64,000 nucleotides of DNA from Nigrospora sphaerica (GCA_018287875.1 JAGVVL010000009.1:372001-436000), one strand, 5' to 3'. Positions 23,801 through 36,271 are shown, numbered from the stretch's first letter. Numbers and translations: made by a program. Notes: generated by a model from the letters alone, not told the origin.

Positions 23801-26800
23801 TAAGACTACCTGATTATTACTAAGCGGGTCGACAGATGTTCTCCCCACTACACTGAATACCAAAAGACGGTGCCAGGAAGTCATGTGAGAGCAGGGACCT
23901 TACGATGCCCCCTTCCCACTCTTTCTTTGCAGCAGCCAATCACGTGTACGCTTCGCTTTACACTGACACATCGACGCCCTCACTCAGAAAGGCCGCTTTG
24001 AGGTGAGCACTATATAGCCCAAACCTAATCGTTAGTAGTACCGAACATGGCCTTATCAGCCGTGTCCTTTCTCTGTGCGCCAAGCAGAATGGACTTTTCG
24101 ATGACTGACAAAAACCCTAGGCCCAGACAGGACAACAGGCTGCGGCGCAGCTTTGATAGACAGTACACGATTCCAGGTAGATACCATTGATGATCCCCCT
24201 TGTCAGCACACCTTCGACGTTACCAGTATAGCTCTTAGAATCATGTAAACACCACTGCATGGAACTTAATTCTACAAAACTTTTCTTCATGTAGGCCACG
24301 CGGGTCCCGGTAAAGGCCACTCCCATTGAACTAAAATTGCAACAATGTTGGATCCAGTTCCTCGTCCTGGTCGAAGGACAACGATCGCTCCATGACCCGT
24401 TTCAAGTCTTCAGCCCAGTCTCTCTGTTCCTTCACCACATTCTGAAGCCTTTATACTGGTTAGCGCCTTTCATGACCATCCGCGAATGCTTACCCTTCTC
24501 TGTTCTCCTGTACCCTAAATTCTCTGTTAGCTCCAATGAAACTGAGATTTTTCCCTCCAATATTTGCGTACATAGTATCGACCCTCCGAATTGGTGGCTC
24601 TGTAAGTCATACTGATCCTACCCTGCGACGGTGGATGAACTCACTTAGCTTCGAGCCTTGCGAGCTGCTCCCTAAGGTGTCTTAGCTCTTCTATAAGCGA
24701 CATGCCTGTACTTTAGTAATGTTAACACAGTTCTATGTAGTCTACTGCGTTATAACTTACGCGGTTCTACTTCTGGCATTGCTCTCGCTTGTGCTGGGCG
24801 AGTGACTGAGGGGTATTCGTGGGTCTTGTTCTGGGTCAAAGCTGACGTTATTTCCCCTAAACTCCGGATAGTGAACCTGACGGGGTCGTCGCCGGCAGTG
24901 CAGGTGGCTCCCAGTGGCTTGTTGGCCAGGTGCACGTCCAGAGTGATGCTGATAATGGTCCATGGCTGCAAGGTGGCCCGATGGGTATTGCGAAGTCCTC
25001 GAAACCCGGACTTAACCGCCTTTAAATAGAGAGCTGGGCCGTTGACCCCCGTTCCTATACCCCTTTCTCGGGCTAACACTGCAGAATATTTCAGACTAGT
25101 GGTGCTGTGGCACGTATTGGTACGTTGCTTATTTGATGATCACGATCAACGTGACCCTGCGCCTTGTGGGACTCAGCAACCTAGATTTTACGAGCCATCG
25201 ACAGGGTCGCATAAACCAAACATTGTCAGGAGTGAAATATCAGTATTCGTGACATTGCTTTTCCTTCCATCGCAGAGCTTGATTGACTCTTCAAGTTGAT
25301 AGATTCCCTTGTCTTGGTCGTACTCGCCCTTGCTTTGCTTTACTTAATCAGTGGTTCGTCCTTTGTATTACAAGGCCGGACCTAGAAAAAAGCGGTGGTG
25401 ATTTGATTCCCTTGTCGCTGGACAGGTCTCAATGACAAGTCTTTCCAGAAGCCTGGTGTCTAGAGCTTAGCGTGGTAGAAACGAGCAACCTATTACGGGA
25501 AGAACAAATCCGCTCGACATGACCGGTTAATATGCTCCACTGTATGGGTCTAAGGTGGGAGTACTGGCTGTTGGTTAGAGTTGCATACATGGGGCGCCTG
25601 GGATTACCTTGAATTGCCCTTGTTACAGGGGCCGCTCTGAAAAAAACATGCCTTACCCAGTTTTCATTGGGCAAAGATCATCGGATTGGCGCAGCAGCCG
25701 CCATGCATTCCAAAATCAGTGGACGCCCCTCATTCACCCTTTCATGTTCCGCGATCGCTTTCTAGGGAGCCATCAGACTATTGATGGGCTCGATCAAACC
25801 ATGTTCACTCGATTTAGGGATATGCATGACCCATAATGGGTCCATTTCAGCACGAACGAGGCTTGTATTCCTGTTGGAGCAATGAAAAGCCCATGGCACA
25901 CAGAACAGCGCACGAAATCACCCGGTAGCCAGCCGATACGGGCGCGTTGGGATAGCATTGCTTCATCCGGTGTAAGTGGTCGTATCCCCTAAGCAAGCAC
26001 TCAACGGGTTAGAGATACACACTCAAAGACTGACGTTAAGGTGCTTACTAACAAAAACCTGGCGTTGAGCGTCCTAGATGAAAATATACTTCATATGTCA
26101 CATCGTTGGTATGCTTGATCTTGCTAACCATGATATAGGCCCCAGAATTTGGTCATCAAACAACAAGAGTGGGCTGCAGGTCTGACGAAAGCCCTAGAGG
26201 AATCTATGGTGTTCCTCAAAGGGCCGGAGACATTGGATCCGACTTTATTGGGGCTGTAGTTCGTGGTCAGGAACTACCACAAACTATCTTCATGACTCCT
26301 TCAAAGCGCAGGGGTGGTGGGGTCGTTATAGTGCGGATACATTTTAGCTACGAAATTTCAATGGCCGCGTTTACGGGGTTAGAGGAGAGTTCAGAAGGAA
26401 GACAAACCGGTGTCGTACCTGACTGTACCTCTGAGTGCATTGAATTGGAACGTAAGGAAGAGCGACGTTCGAAAGTCTGGAGGTTAGCGTCGTGAATTTG
26501 GTCTGTTGTTCTACGTTATACGGTCTTTGCAACGCCGCTATATGGTTACCTGGGTCTGTGTTACGAGAAATGGAACAATGGAACATAGCAAACGACACTC
26601 ATGTTATATTGCCGTTTGCTATACACAAATTGTCCAGCATATGGGTTTCCTGTCGGCCTACACCGAATATAACAACATGTTAATGCATTAAATAGGACGG
26701 ATGTAGCACGTCCAGTGAAGCCCTTGAAGCCATGTCCGATGATGTTTGCTACCTTGAACTGGCAAAAAATCAACAGAACCAACAACATCCCATCTGACCC

Positions 26801-26879
26801 TTAATCAGATCATTGCGATCCCCTTAGCAAGCTCTGTAGCACTCGCGGAACAGCAGATGCGTCACGTTGGTTTGAACAA
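23801..26879. other. about 3 kb with no supported gene
   Basis: Open frames are short, overlap on both strands and show no domain, signal peptide or convincing splice structure. Base composition is more even than in the flanking GC-rich genes. The stretch separates repeat copies A and B. I found no tRNA and no tandem array. Confidence 0.5.
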
Positions 26880-28545
26880 GAATATCCGCGCGACTTGCGT
26901 TTAGCAGGGCCGTGCAGGCCACAGGAAGCCTCCATTCCACAACGCGCGGTTCGGTATGCTACCTGGCCACTCACTCACCGCTAAAGCCCAATCTTGGCGA
27001 CGATAAGTACGGCATCATGAACCAGGGAAACTTTGGGGCCAAGACGAAAGCACTCGCTGTTGGTGACAGCTGCATGACCAGTGCATCGGCCTCATGGTGC
27101 GCCTGCATCCCTAGCGCGTCTGTGCATGCTTTTAACCGCGCTGGCTGCACAGACCGCATCGAAAACATCGCACCTGACCAGCTTTTTACTTGGTCAAGGC
27201 CATTGGACAGGTGCAACAGCCACCTTACATTCCAGAAACGGTGGGTGCACCCCTCCCCCCTTCCCCCTCCGCCTTCGACGATAGGCGCCTAGCACTTGCT
27301 TCACCTGGCGGCCGGACGACGCACCGCAAGCATCCGGCGTCGCGTGGTATCCTTGCACCCAAAGCCAGGGGTGCTCATTGTCGGCCAGGGATCCAGGGAA
27401 CCAGAACCGCTTGGCTTCGTCGCGACGGGTGCGGGGCAAGCAACGAGCCTGCTGTCCGTGGAAGGCGAAATCGGTTGTCCAACTGACGTGCGAGACGAAC
27501 AGGGTGGCACTGGAATGTTGTTCTCTCTGGCGCCCTGCCTGCTCACGTTGTCTCAGGAAAGGATCGACACGTGTTGGGGGCGATGGAACGCGCGTCATGC
27601 GTACCGACAGAATGGTTCGCGAACCGGAATGGTCCTCCTAGATAATGTGACCCCGCTCACAGATGTAGGACGTTGCATTGCGCATGCGACTATTGGCAGC
27701 GTGACCCTCTCTTCGGGCGTCATAGGCCATCATAGAGCAGGCCATCATAGGGCAGGCAACAGACGCGGACGAACCAACTGCTTGGCGGCATTCGTTCGAG
27801 GCCACGATGAGCATGGTGCCGAGCCGCCCCATGCCCATGGGGATGGGATCGGCACAGCTAGCGGAGCCCCGAAGCACGCATGGTCACCCAACGGCGCGCC
27901 TAACTGGGTCTAGACTCTAGCAGCCAGCTAGTATCCACCCCGGCGTACGATTGTGCTGCCTACTAAGCTGTGGCGTAGCGGCAAGTGCATAGGAATGTTA
28001 GCGCTCCGGATATTGTGTTTATTTCTCTTGGGTAAGCGTGGGGCTCTTCGGCAAGCCCCTAGTCCGGACAAGTAGGCGAAGTCGCCCATAGCACACCGGT
28101 ATCTGCCCGTTTCGATGCGGCGCGGAGGAGGGCCGACAGCTAAGCGTGGGTCGCGGCTACCAATCGTTACGTCCCGTGGACGTCCGCTACGAATTACCTC
28201 TTAGGGCTCCGAACATGCTTATGATGAGCTAGCCGAGCCTCGGTGAGGGCGAAAAGCGGACGGCAGTTTGTTAGTGGGACGAAGGACCAATAAGAGGAGG
28301 GAGCGCGTCCCGACAGTTTGGCTCCCGAACCGAAGGACAAGGGATAAAACAGGGTTCAAAACCAGCTTGACAGACAGTCAGGCTAGTAGCCGAAACAGGC
28401 TATGGCGCCCCGCCAAGCTCTGCGGGACCTTAAGTAGGCATGGTTGCATCCGCTTTGCCGACAGCGCTTATTAGCGGTAGAATATGCAGGTCTTGCCAGT
28501 AAGGATTTCTATTGCCAGGATGACCGAACCAAGAAGCGCCTGCAG
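26880..28545. repeat. dispersed repeat, copy B
   Basis: It is homologous to 21360-23800 and lacks the solo LTR and the internal duplication, so it is closer to the ancestral length. A frame at 27296-27913 is open but is only partly shared with copy A and has no known domain. It may be the remnant of an unclassified transposon or a segmental duplication. Confidence 0.75.
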
Positions 28546-29029
28546 TGCGCGCCTAGGACTAGTTGCGGCCAAGCAGCGGCTGTGCTAACCGCCGTCCCGT
28601 GGATTTCCACTGGCGAGCTAGCGTAGAGGGGGGCGCTGCCCTGCAGCCGTTGGAACGAGCCAAAGCAGTAGCCCCGCCGTCGCAGGGCCAGGCCATGTCG
28701 GTCGGCTCTTCCTCTCTGACGAGGGGCACCGAACGATGGTGCCAAGGACTAATGTGGTTGCCTCGCTTAGCAAGGAAGAGGCTGCTAGCTCACCACGACG
28801 GGCATCGGCACGAACGTAACATGGTACTACAGTGGGTCATCAGCAGAGCTGGGCGACGGTAGATACGGCGGTGCGGTGTACGGATTCGGTGTGCCGGCAG
28901 GATAGGACGAGAAGGCCGGCCACATCATTACTGGGTAAAACGAGTGCAGATGAATTCGAAGAGCAGAGTGAGGAAGACCAAACGGGTATTGTCGGCGGGA
29001 ATTGACCAAAACAGTCACAGTAAGTGTAA
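28546..29029. other. intergenic, no gene seen
   Basis: The stretch follows repeat copy B and precedes the purine-rich tract. Short frames on both strands have no recognisable content. Confidence 0.45.
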
Positions 29030-29345
29030 AAAGGGTGGAAGAACAAGGGGGAGAGGAGAAGGGGCGAGGGAAGGGGACAGGGAGGGAGATCAATGGACTA
29101 AGAAGAGATAGAACGAGAGGGAGGGGGAAGGGGAGAGGGAAGGGGCGAGCGAAGGGGCCAGGAAGAGATAGAACGAGAGGGAGGGAGAGGGACAGAATGC
29201 GAGGGAGGAACAGAAGGGAGGAACAGAGTAAGAGAGAGGGGGGGGGGGGGGCCAGGGGACCCGGAAGAGACAGACCGAGAGGGAGAGGGACAGAACGAGG
29301 AGGCAGGGGGCCAGGAAGAGACAGAAGCAGAGGCAGAGCAATAGC
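29030..29345 (+). repeat. purine-rich (GA) low-complexity tract
   Basis: About 300 bp are almost entirely A and G on the plus strand, with irregular GGGA and GAGA units and a run of G near 29240-29252. Such mirror-rich purine tracts can form triplex DNA and slip during replication. Open frames in it (Arg/Gly/Glu-rich on one strand, Leu/Ser/Pro-rich on the other) are composition artefacts. Confidence 0.8.
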
Positions 29346-29859
29346 GGCCGACGGGACGTGACCATGTCCAGCAGACTAAAGCTGAAACGTAGCTTCCAGC
29401 CCAGCCCGAATTCGACCCGGGCCCCAGGCGTCGAATAGATGCCAGGAGCCGAACAGGTGCGAGGAGCCGAAAAGGCGGCAGGGCCACAAGGCGAGCAAAA
29501 CCCAAGGGGGCGAGGAGCCTAAGGGGGCGAGGAGCCCCAATCAATCCCACCATATGCATTCCGCCGATCGACCCGCCCTGCCGGCGTAGCTAGGTCGGAA
29601 CCGGCTATGGAAGACTTCGCGGGCGCCACAGACGAGGTTGGGGACCCGCCGGTGACCAGGGTCTTGGCGGGCGCCGGAAGTACGGCGACACCAGCGCGCG
29701 ATGGCTATATAAGGGGAGCCGCCGTCTCCGTAGAGAACGAGATTTCCTTTCCTCCTTGTGCTTCCGTCAGGTTCGCCCGTCCAAGTGGACGTATGTTGCC
29801 ATTCAGAGTTGACTTTGGTCCTTGTGGTAGCTGGCCCAGGATCCACCTAGTGTTGAACA

Positions 29860-30450
29860 TCGGGTGGTAGGCCAACAACCATGGGGTGTGTACAGTGTGT
29901 ACACCTCACGGGAGGCCAACGATCCGCCCCGAGACCTCGTTCCGGGTGGTATGCCGACAGCCATTTAGACGCCTTGTACTTTGGTGGCTGGCCAACGATC
30001 CATTCGGTGATTCGCTCCCGGTGATAGGCGCAACAACCATGTGGTGTCCGCACCCCGTGGGAGGCCAACGATCCGCGTCCGGGCGGTAGGCCGACAGCCA
30101 TGTAGACGCTTTGAACCCTGGTGGCTGGCCAACGATCCATACGGTGACTCGTTCCCGATGGTAGGCGCAACAACCATGCAGTTTGCACACTGCATGGGGG
30201 CTGACGATCCGCGTCCGGGCGGTAGGCCAACGGCTGCCTTAGCGGGCAGCCAGCCAACGATCCATCCGGCGATTCGCGCCCGGTGGTAGGCGCAACAACC
30301 ATGCGGTGTCCGCATCCCGTGAGAGGCCAACGATCCGCGTCCGGGCGGTAGGCCGACAGCCATGTAGACGCTTTTGAACCCTGGTGGCTGGCCAACGATC
30401 CATTCGGTGATTCGCTCCCGGTGGTAGGCGCAACAACCATGCAGCGGATA
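29860..30450 (+). repeat. minisatellite, about 125-150 bp units, 4-5 copies
   Basis: CAACAACCATG recurs near 29874, 30036, 30172, 30294 and 30434. The blocks CCAACGATCCGCGTCCGGGC and GGCTGGCCAACGATCC recur with the same spacing of about 120-160 bp. Units differ by indels and substitutions. Open frames across the array repeat the same peptide block and are not convincing genes. Confidence 0.85.
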
Positions 30451-30671
30451 CGCCCCATGGGCGGCGGGCGCAGTTGGACTCTACAGCCTCCTCGTGGCGC
30501 CGGCTGGAAATTTTCCTACTTCCCTCGAGGTAGGGAGAGCCGATGTAGAGACACATTCGGCGCACACGTGCCGCGAGGCGCAACAACTAGGCGGGGGCCA
30601 CGCGCTTCCATGGAGGACCCACGCGCCACACAGTCGATACGCTCCTGGTGGTCGACCTGGGTCGCAGTCGA

Positions 30672-30870
30672 GACTCTCCTGCGTTTGCAAGGGTGCCACT
30701 ACAGTCGAGACTCTTGTAGGCAGGTTCGCCTCCCGGCACGACGAGTTCTGCCGCGTACTCCGTACGAAGTTTTTCCCGACGGACCGCTGTCGATAGATCC
30801 TCTCCTGCGTTTTTGAGGGTGCCCCTACAGTCGAGGTTCTCCTGTAGGCAGGTTCGCCGCCCGGCACGAC
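30672..30870 (+). repeat. two-copy tandem duplication, period about 127 bp
   Basis: TCTCCTGCGTTT followed by ACAGTCGAG and GTAGGCAGGTTCGCC occurs at 30672-30745 and again at 30799-30870. The copies differ at scattered sites. It adjoins the next minisatellite and shares its CAGTCGAG core. Confidence 0.75.
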
Positions 30871-31029
30871 AGGCTCTGTCGGCCCGTTGCCTTCCCACCA
30901 ATATGCCCTGCCTGTCGCGCGTTTGGTTCCCACCCTCGTGTGACCTGTGCCTTCCCACGGCGGATGTCGTCCTAGGTAGAGCGCTTTGTTCCCTCTGCTG
31001 CGCGTCTCCGGCGAGGCGCATTCTCTCTA

Positions 31030-31520
31030 ATACCGTCGAGCTGTCCTGTCTGATGACGGTTAAGATTCCTGTCCCACGACAGTCGAGCGTCTCTTGTCCC
31101 ACGGCACTCGAGCATCTGTTGCCACAACAGTGGAGCGTCTCCTTTCTCATGGCGGTTGAGAAGCCTCCGTAACAGCTAAGCATCTCTTGCCACGACAGTC
31201 GAGCATCTCTTGCTAATGACAATCGAGATCTCCTGTCCCACGACAGTCGAGCTCTCCTGTCCGATGACGGTTGAGATTCCTGTCCATGACAGCCAAGCAT
31301 CTCTTCCCACGACAGTCTAACACCTCCTGCCCCACAGCAGTTGAGGCTCCTGTGCATGACGACAAAGCATCTCTTGCCATGACAGTCGAGCTCTCCCATC
31401 AGATGACGGTCGAGACTCCTGTCCCACAACGGTCGAGCACCTCCTATCCGGCATCTTTATGCCGTTTACTTGGAAGCTTTTTTTCCGCTCCCCACAGTTG
31501 AGAGCCGAGCATCTCCTGTC
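31030..31520 (+). repeat. degenerate minisatellite with CGACAGTCGAGC core
   Basis: Units of roughly 30 bp carry the cores CGACAGTCGAGC, CTCTCCTGTCC and ATGACGGTTGAG, with varied order and spacing. The core contains the near-palindrome CGACaGTCG. No gene is supported; a 280-aa frame on the minus strand over this region is built from the repeats. Confidence 0.75.
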
Positions 31521-31662
31521 CGAGGCCTTCATGCAGCATAGCCAGAAGGTTGTGCCCCTCGAGGCAGTAGATTCGCTCCTGCCCCGGAGGTTTAACGTTA
31601 GTTTAGGAGCCTGCAATATACTTGGCATGATGCCACTGCTCATACCATAACGCCCATCTTCG

Positions 31663-31727
31663 TGCCGCGTAGCATCCCTCGTGCCGTGTAGCATTCCTCG
31701 TCCCGTGTAGCATCCCTCGTCCCGCGT
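31663..31727 (+). repeat. 19-bp tandem repeat, about 3.4 copies
   Basis: The unit is close to GCCGTGTAGCATCCCTCGT. Copies differ at two or three sites. Confidence 0.85.
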
Positions 31728-31803
31728 ATCTTCCACCTTGGACCTGTAGCCGCCATGTGTTTTGGGCTAGGTGGTCGCAACTGCTCACAGTGTCCTGCGT
31801 GTT

Positions 31804-31911
31804 TGTATGTCTATATGTCTGTATGTCTCTATGTCTGCATGTCTATATGTCTGCATGTCTATATGCCTGTATGTCTATATGTCTCTATGTCCATATATCT
31901 GTATGTCCATA
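31804..31911 (+). repeat. 8-bp microsatellite, about 13 copies
   Basis: The unit is TATGTCTR, with alternating variants such as CTATATGTCTGTATGTCT. It gives Tyr/Val/Cys/Leu-type peptide repeats in the plus frames that should not be read as protein. Confidence 0.9.
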
Positions 31912-32334
31912 GTCGTGCTCGCCTCGTCGTTGTGCTACCTCGTCACGTCGCCGGTCAACTCCCTGACCTCCATTCCCGTTTCCTTGGGTTGCCTCACCTG
32001 ATGGATGGTTGCCGTCCTAGAGGCCTTGTGGTGCATGGTAGCCTAGAACCTCTTGCGACGCGGGGCCTGTCTGTACCGCTGCATGTGCTACTGCATGTGC
32101 CGCTGTTTGTCTCTGTCGACGGCCTTCTCTGTGCCAGCCTGCGTATACCGACCTCTCCCTCAACGTGTATGCGCCCGTCAGGGCCCAGCGCGCTTCCACC
32201 AGCCGGGGGCCATTGTGGGTGGGGCACCGTGTCTGGGAGTCTGTGCCCAGCGGGGTTTGCTGCTCGCGTCTGCTTGTGGGCCGCGCCGTGTCCGACGCCC
32301 GCTCCTGACCCTGTCCCACGTATGGCTCCCCCGG

Positions 32335-33650
32335 TTGGGCCGTGGCCGTTCTGGGTCGGGTCTATTCTGACGATGCTCGTTGGCTGTTTTGGGCTGTGTC
32401 TTGTACTGTCAGGACAGCGGCAGATGTGACCTGGGCAACTTCCTGCTTCCTCTGGTTCTTGCTCCGTTCACTTCCTGCATTTGGCTGATTACTGCTTCTT
32501 CTAGGGCCGTGGCCGTTCCGGATCAGGCCTCTTTTGACGCGTGCTCATCAGCTCTCTTTAGCTGTGGTGGGTGCTCTTAGGACAGCGGCGGATAGGGTCT
32601 GGTGCTACTTCTGGCGCGGCTTCATTTCTTACGAGCGCCGACCGGATCGAGCGTACTCGACTCTTCCTACTCCGTCCACTTCCTGCTTCCGCATCTTCGT
32701 CTGGTTCTGCTTCGTCTGGTTACTGCTTCCTGCCCAGTCCGCTTCCTGCTTCGATTAGTTCCAGTTCCTACTTCGTCTGCTTTTGCTTCGTCTGCTTCTG
32801 CTTCCTGCTTCCTACTCACATGCTAATGTACGCCACGCCGCGTCTGACCCCAGCTCCCGACCGGATCTGCCGTACTCGGCTCTTCCTATCCCGCCCATTT
32901 CCTTCTTCCTCCGCTTCTTGCTTCGGCTGCTTCCTGCTTCGTTTATTTCCTGCTTCGTTTATTTCCTGCTTCGTTTATTTCCTGCTTCGTTTATTTCCTA
33001 CTTCGTTTATTTCCTGCTTCGTTTATTTCCTGCTTCGTTTATTTCCTGCTTCGTTTATTTCCTGCTTCGTTTATTTCCTGCTTCGTTTATTTCCTGCTTC
33101 GTTTATTTCCTGCTTCATCGGATTTCTGCTTCCTACTTCGACTGATTTCCGCTTCCTCTAGTTCCTGCTTCTTACTTCGGATGTTTTCCGCTTCCTCTAA
33201 TTCCTGCTTCTGCTTCCTTCTTCGTCCGCTTCCTTCTTCGTCCTCTTCCTTCTTCGTCCACTCCTGCTTCACCTTAGATCCTCCTGTATATGCCAGTATC
33301 AGCTTTCGGTCCTGGGCGCAAAACGTACCATCTCGCGCCTACCGTCTGTGCCGGCTCCTGCTCGGTGGTCGTTTTGAAAGGCTCGGTTGCCGCGACGGCT
33401 TCTTTTCTGCTTCGTCTGTTTCGTCCCTTGTGCCTTGCTCCAGTGTCGGCACCGTACCAGCTCCCGGTCGCTCGCGCCCAAAAGACCCTTTCGTCCGGCA
33501 TGCGATGGGCGAGATTTAGGCCCGAACTGGCTGGACGCCCGTCCTGTCTGGACTTGCTGTTTCATACGATGCTGGTTTCCGGAGAAGCTTCCAGCCGTCG
33601 AAGCTTCTACCCGTCGCAGCTTCTACCCGCGTCAACATTCACCCGTCACG
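32335..33650 (+). repeat. dispersed repeat family C, copy C1
   Basis: The block from about 32570 (CTTAGGACAGCGGCGGATA, then CTACTTCTGGCGCGGCTTC and GTACTCGACTCTTCC) aligns with the reverse strand of 41400-42000 and with 43262-43390. The left part, 32335-32560, is an internal partial duplication starting GCCGTGGCCGTT. The repeat contains the 16-bp minisatellite below. No function is recognisable. Confidence 0.7.
32931..33113 (+). repeat. 16-bp minisatellite, 11 copies
   Basis: The unit TTCCTGCTTCGTTTAT is repeated 11 times with only one or two changes. Because 16 is not a multiple of 3, three units give one 16-residue peptide period and all three frames stay open, which creates false long frames. 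Near-identity points to recent expansion. Confidence 0.95.
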
Positions 33651-33800
33651 TCTTCTTTCAGTAGTAGCTTTTGCAGCAGTAGATTCTGTCCTCCTCAGCT
33701 TCTGTCCTTCTCAGCTTCTGCCCTTCGCAGCGTCTTCCAGTAGTAACTTCTGTCCTCCCTAGCTTCTGTCCGTGGTAACATCCACTCCGCCGTAGTTCTG
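33651..33800 (+). repeat. 17-bp degenerate tandem repeat
   Basis: The motif CAGCTTCTGTCCTTCT and variants recur about six times between the two GTAGTA blocks. It continues the pyrimidine-rich character of the region. Confidence 0.7.
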
Positions 33801-34106
33801 TCCTGCCGTTCTCAGCTCGTTCTTGCCGCTCTATGGTACCCCACCTGCTACTCCTATAGGGGGTGCGATGTGCCTGTTCGATCGTGGACAGCGTAACACA
33901 CCCGAGAAGCAATTGTTTAGGAAGGACCTACGGAACATCCTTTCTGGCCTGGTCTATACCCAGTTCCATAGGATAAGCGTATGTACTGAACTGGTTTCAT
34001 ATCAAGCATAGAGTAGACACCCGTCAGGCCACGGTTTGTCACCCTAGGAGGACTTCCAGGTCATATTTCTATTTCGTCTCTATCCGATCTCCTTTCCACA
34101 GGCACC

Positions 34107-34865
34107 ATGAGCTCCCAGAAGTACAATGGCCAACGACAGGGCCCTCGGCGGCACTCTCGTAGGTCAGCCGGCTACAGCGCCAACGGTATAGCTTTCCCGA
34201 CCGCTGCGCCTATACCCATGCCCGCCGCGTCTCGTCCCGTGCCAGCGCCCCCTTCCCAGCCTCACCTGTCTTTGCCGGCCGTCCCTGGCCTGTACGATGG
34301 CGAACAGGAGGGGTTCGAGGACGGGTTCGAGGACGGGTTCGGGGACGACCCCTTCGGCCCGTCACCCACGTACCAGCCTTCCCTCCTCTGGGCCCCACGC
34401 GGAAGTTGTGCTGATGGAGATGCAGATCACCCCACGGCGCTACCGATGTGTCCCGACAACTCGATACGGTCCTTCACGAGCTCCGCGAACTGTCGCATCG
34501 GTTCGGTACCCAAGAAGCCGGACTGGACCGTTGCGACCAGGCGTAAGTCGATCGGGACTCGTTGACCGCACCTGCTAAGCATCGTTGGCGGCTCTCGCAG
34601 GATTCAGAATTTGTAGGTTGCCCGAATCCTAGGAGGGGCCGGGCTGACCGTCCTGTGTCCCATAGCACGCAAAAGATAGAGCGCATGTAAGTTCTGGATG
34701 GCCCCTGTCATCGTCCATTCTTTCTCATGTAGTGTGACCAGGTTGCAACAGCAGATTCAGCGGCTCATGGGCTGGTTAGCGCAGGTTAAGGCGGTATTCG
34801 AGCGGGGGGTAGCACCACGGGGCGAAGAGGATGTCCAGGACGACAGTTTGTGGGCTCAGCCGTAG
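34107..34865 (+). CDS. small intron-containing gene, function unknown
   Basis: The ATG at 34107 has a good context (CACCATGAGC). The N-terminal part is Pro/Ala-rich, then acidic (EGFEDGFEDGFGDDPFG). Two introns fit at 34543-34600 and 34687-34732, giving exons 34601-34686 and 34733-34865 in one frame that ends in a helical stretch (RLQQQIQRLMGWLAQVKAVF). The frame entering the first of these introns differs from the frame of the ATG. A GT..AG intron from about 34289 to 34375, or a one-base error, would connect them. I do not recognise the family. It resembles its neighbours at 35392-36214 and 3294-3897 in layout: acidic start, short introns, helical end. Confidence 0.45.
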
Positions 34866-35391
34866 GCCTTAGTGACTCCATCTTAGAACCCCACATAGGG
34901 GCCACCTCGGGTTCGGCGACGATGGTATACTGGCAAAAAGAGGGCCAAGATGGAGCGGAGGCCGCCCAGCACGTGGGCCATCGTTGTGTTGCTGCAATCG
35001 CCATCGAGATCTTGCCGAGATAGAAATGAATGTTGGAAGGATACGGCGACTTTGTTCGTGTCGGAATATGTACTATACTACTGACAAGCCGTAACTCTGT
35101 GGCCGTTAGGGCGATAACTATGAACGAACGTCCCACTAGGCGACCGATCTCTCGACATCGGTCGTGTGGACGATCTAGCCCACGGCCGCACTGACCGTTC
35201 GATGACTGGGCCATCAGCCCGACGGTAGGGCGCGATGGAAGAATGTGAGCTTCGTACACCATCGTCGGCACGAGACCCGTCGGCCACGAGCTTGCAATCC
35301 GTGGCATGACGTGGTACCCATTCATGAGCCCGCAAGGCTCCCAAAAGAATAAGGCGTTGCATAGTCATACCTCCTACTTAGAGATGGCCCT
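34866..35391. other. intergenic, no gene seen
   Basis: Between the two small unknown genes. Short frames on the minus strand have no recognisable content. Confidence 0.4.
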
Positions 35392-36214
35392 TTAGCGAAG
35401 TTGAATTTTTCCTAAGCCTGTCCTCAGCTCGTCGAACAAGCTTAGAATCTTCGCCACCTGCTCTCGCTGCATCCTAACCCGGGGCCTCCTACCATTTGCA
35501 AACGCCTGCATAGGCCTACACGCCAGCCCCGCCTCCACTCTCCGTAGGTCTACCCCTGCAGCCGGCGGTCTCAAGCAACCGAATCCATCCACGGCCACGC
35601 GCTGCCCTCCCGTCCGCTCGAGGGACGCGAGCGATACCGCCTGCCGTCCCAGCGGTCGCCGGTGCTTTCTACCGAGGCCCGTTGGCAAAGGCCTGTTTAT
35701 GCTGTGGGGAGCATGCTCCCGTGCTAGTACCGACTGCGTCGCATTGTTTGTCGTATTGCTCGACGCGGCGCTGGAAGGCTGGCTAATGGCCGGTTGGTGT
35801 TCTGCGAGACCATGGTTAGTAACGCATGCTCGGACGACCCTTGACTTAAGGATGGTCGTACCTACCTCTTTCTACTTGTTGCATGAACCTCTGCTGCACG
35901 AGGCTCGGCGGCAAGAGTCCCGGTGGCCTGCTTCGGGGCCTGTCGGCACCCACGGCGACGCCCTCATCGTCGGGAAAGTCGTCGTAAGCCGAAACGGGGC
36001 TCGAGGCAGCCGCCGCACCCTGATTGTAGTCGAGGTCTATTTCGTAATCGGCGTCCATTTCGGGATCAGCGTTCGCATCGGTATTGGCCAGGGGCCCGTG
36101 GCCGGCACTTAAGGTATGGTCTGCACTCGACTCATGGTCGGCGACCGGCGCATGGTCGGCAACCGGCGCATGGTCAGGCTCGATGGCCTGGGTCGCGGCG
36201 CTTGATCGCGTCAT
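35392..36214 (-). CDS. two-exon gene, function unknown
   Basis: Exons 36214-35866 and 35801-35392 join through a 64-nt intron with a perfect CTAAC branch site, giving about 252 aa. Both exons are open across the junction, which supports the model. The N-terminal part has Asp/His repeats (DHAPVADHAPVADHE), then an acidic Tyr/Asp stretch. The C-terminal part is basic and ends in a short helix (REQVAKILSLFDELRTGLG). No domain is recognised. It lies among repeats and close to the MADS-like frame at 36272-36529, which is upstream on the same strand. Confidence 0.6.
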
Positions 36215-36271
36215 GCGAGCGCCTGCTCGGGAACGAGCGCCGTCGGTCGCCAACGGGCGTAGCTAGTGCTG

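Noticed and set aside
24750..25079. 109-aa minus-strand frame as a gene
   Set aside because: No domain, no splice support and overlapping frames on the other strand of equal quality.
27296..27913. 205-aa frame in repeat copy B
   Set aside because: Only partly open in copy A, lacks a good start codon and has no recognisable domain.
29847..30458. 203-aa minus-strand frame with repeated peptide blocks
   Set aside because: It follows the 125-150 bp minisatellite; units are out of phase with each other and other frames show the same blocks.
30587..31429. 280-aa minus-strand frame
   Set aside because: Made of the CGACAGTCGAGC minisatellite units; no conserved domain.
32571..33161. 196-aa Phe/Leu/Ser-rich frame
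   Set aside because: Built from the 16-bp minisatellite, which keeps all three frames open; adjacent frames give the same peptide period.
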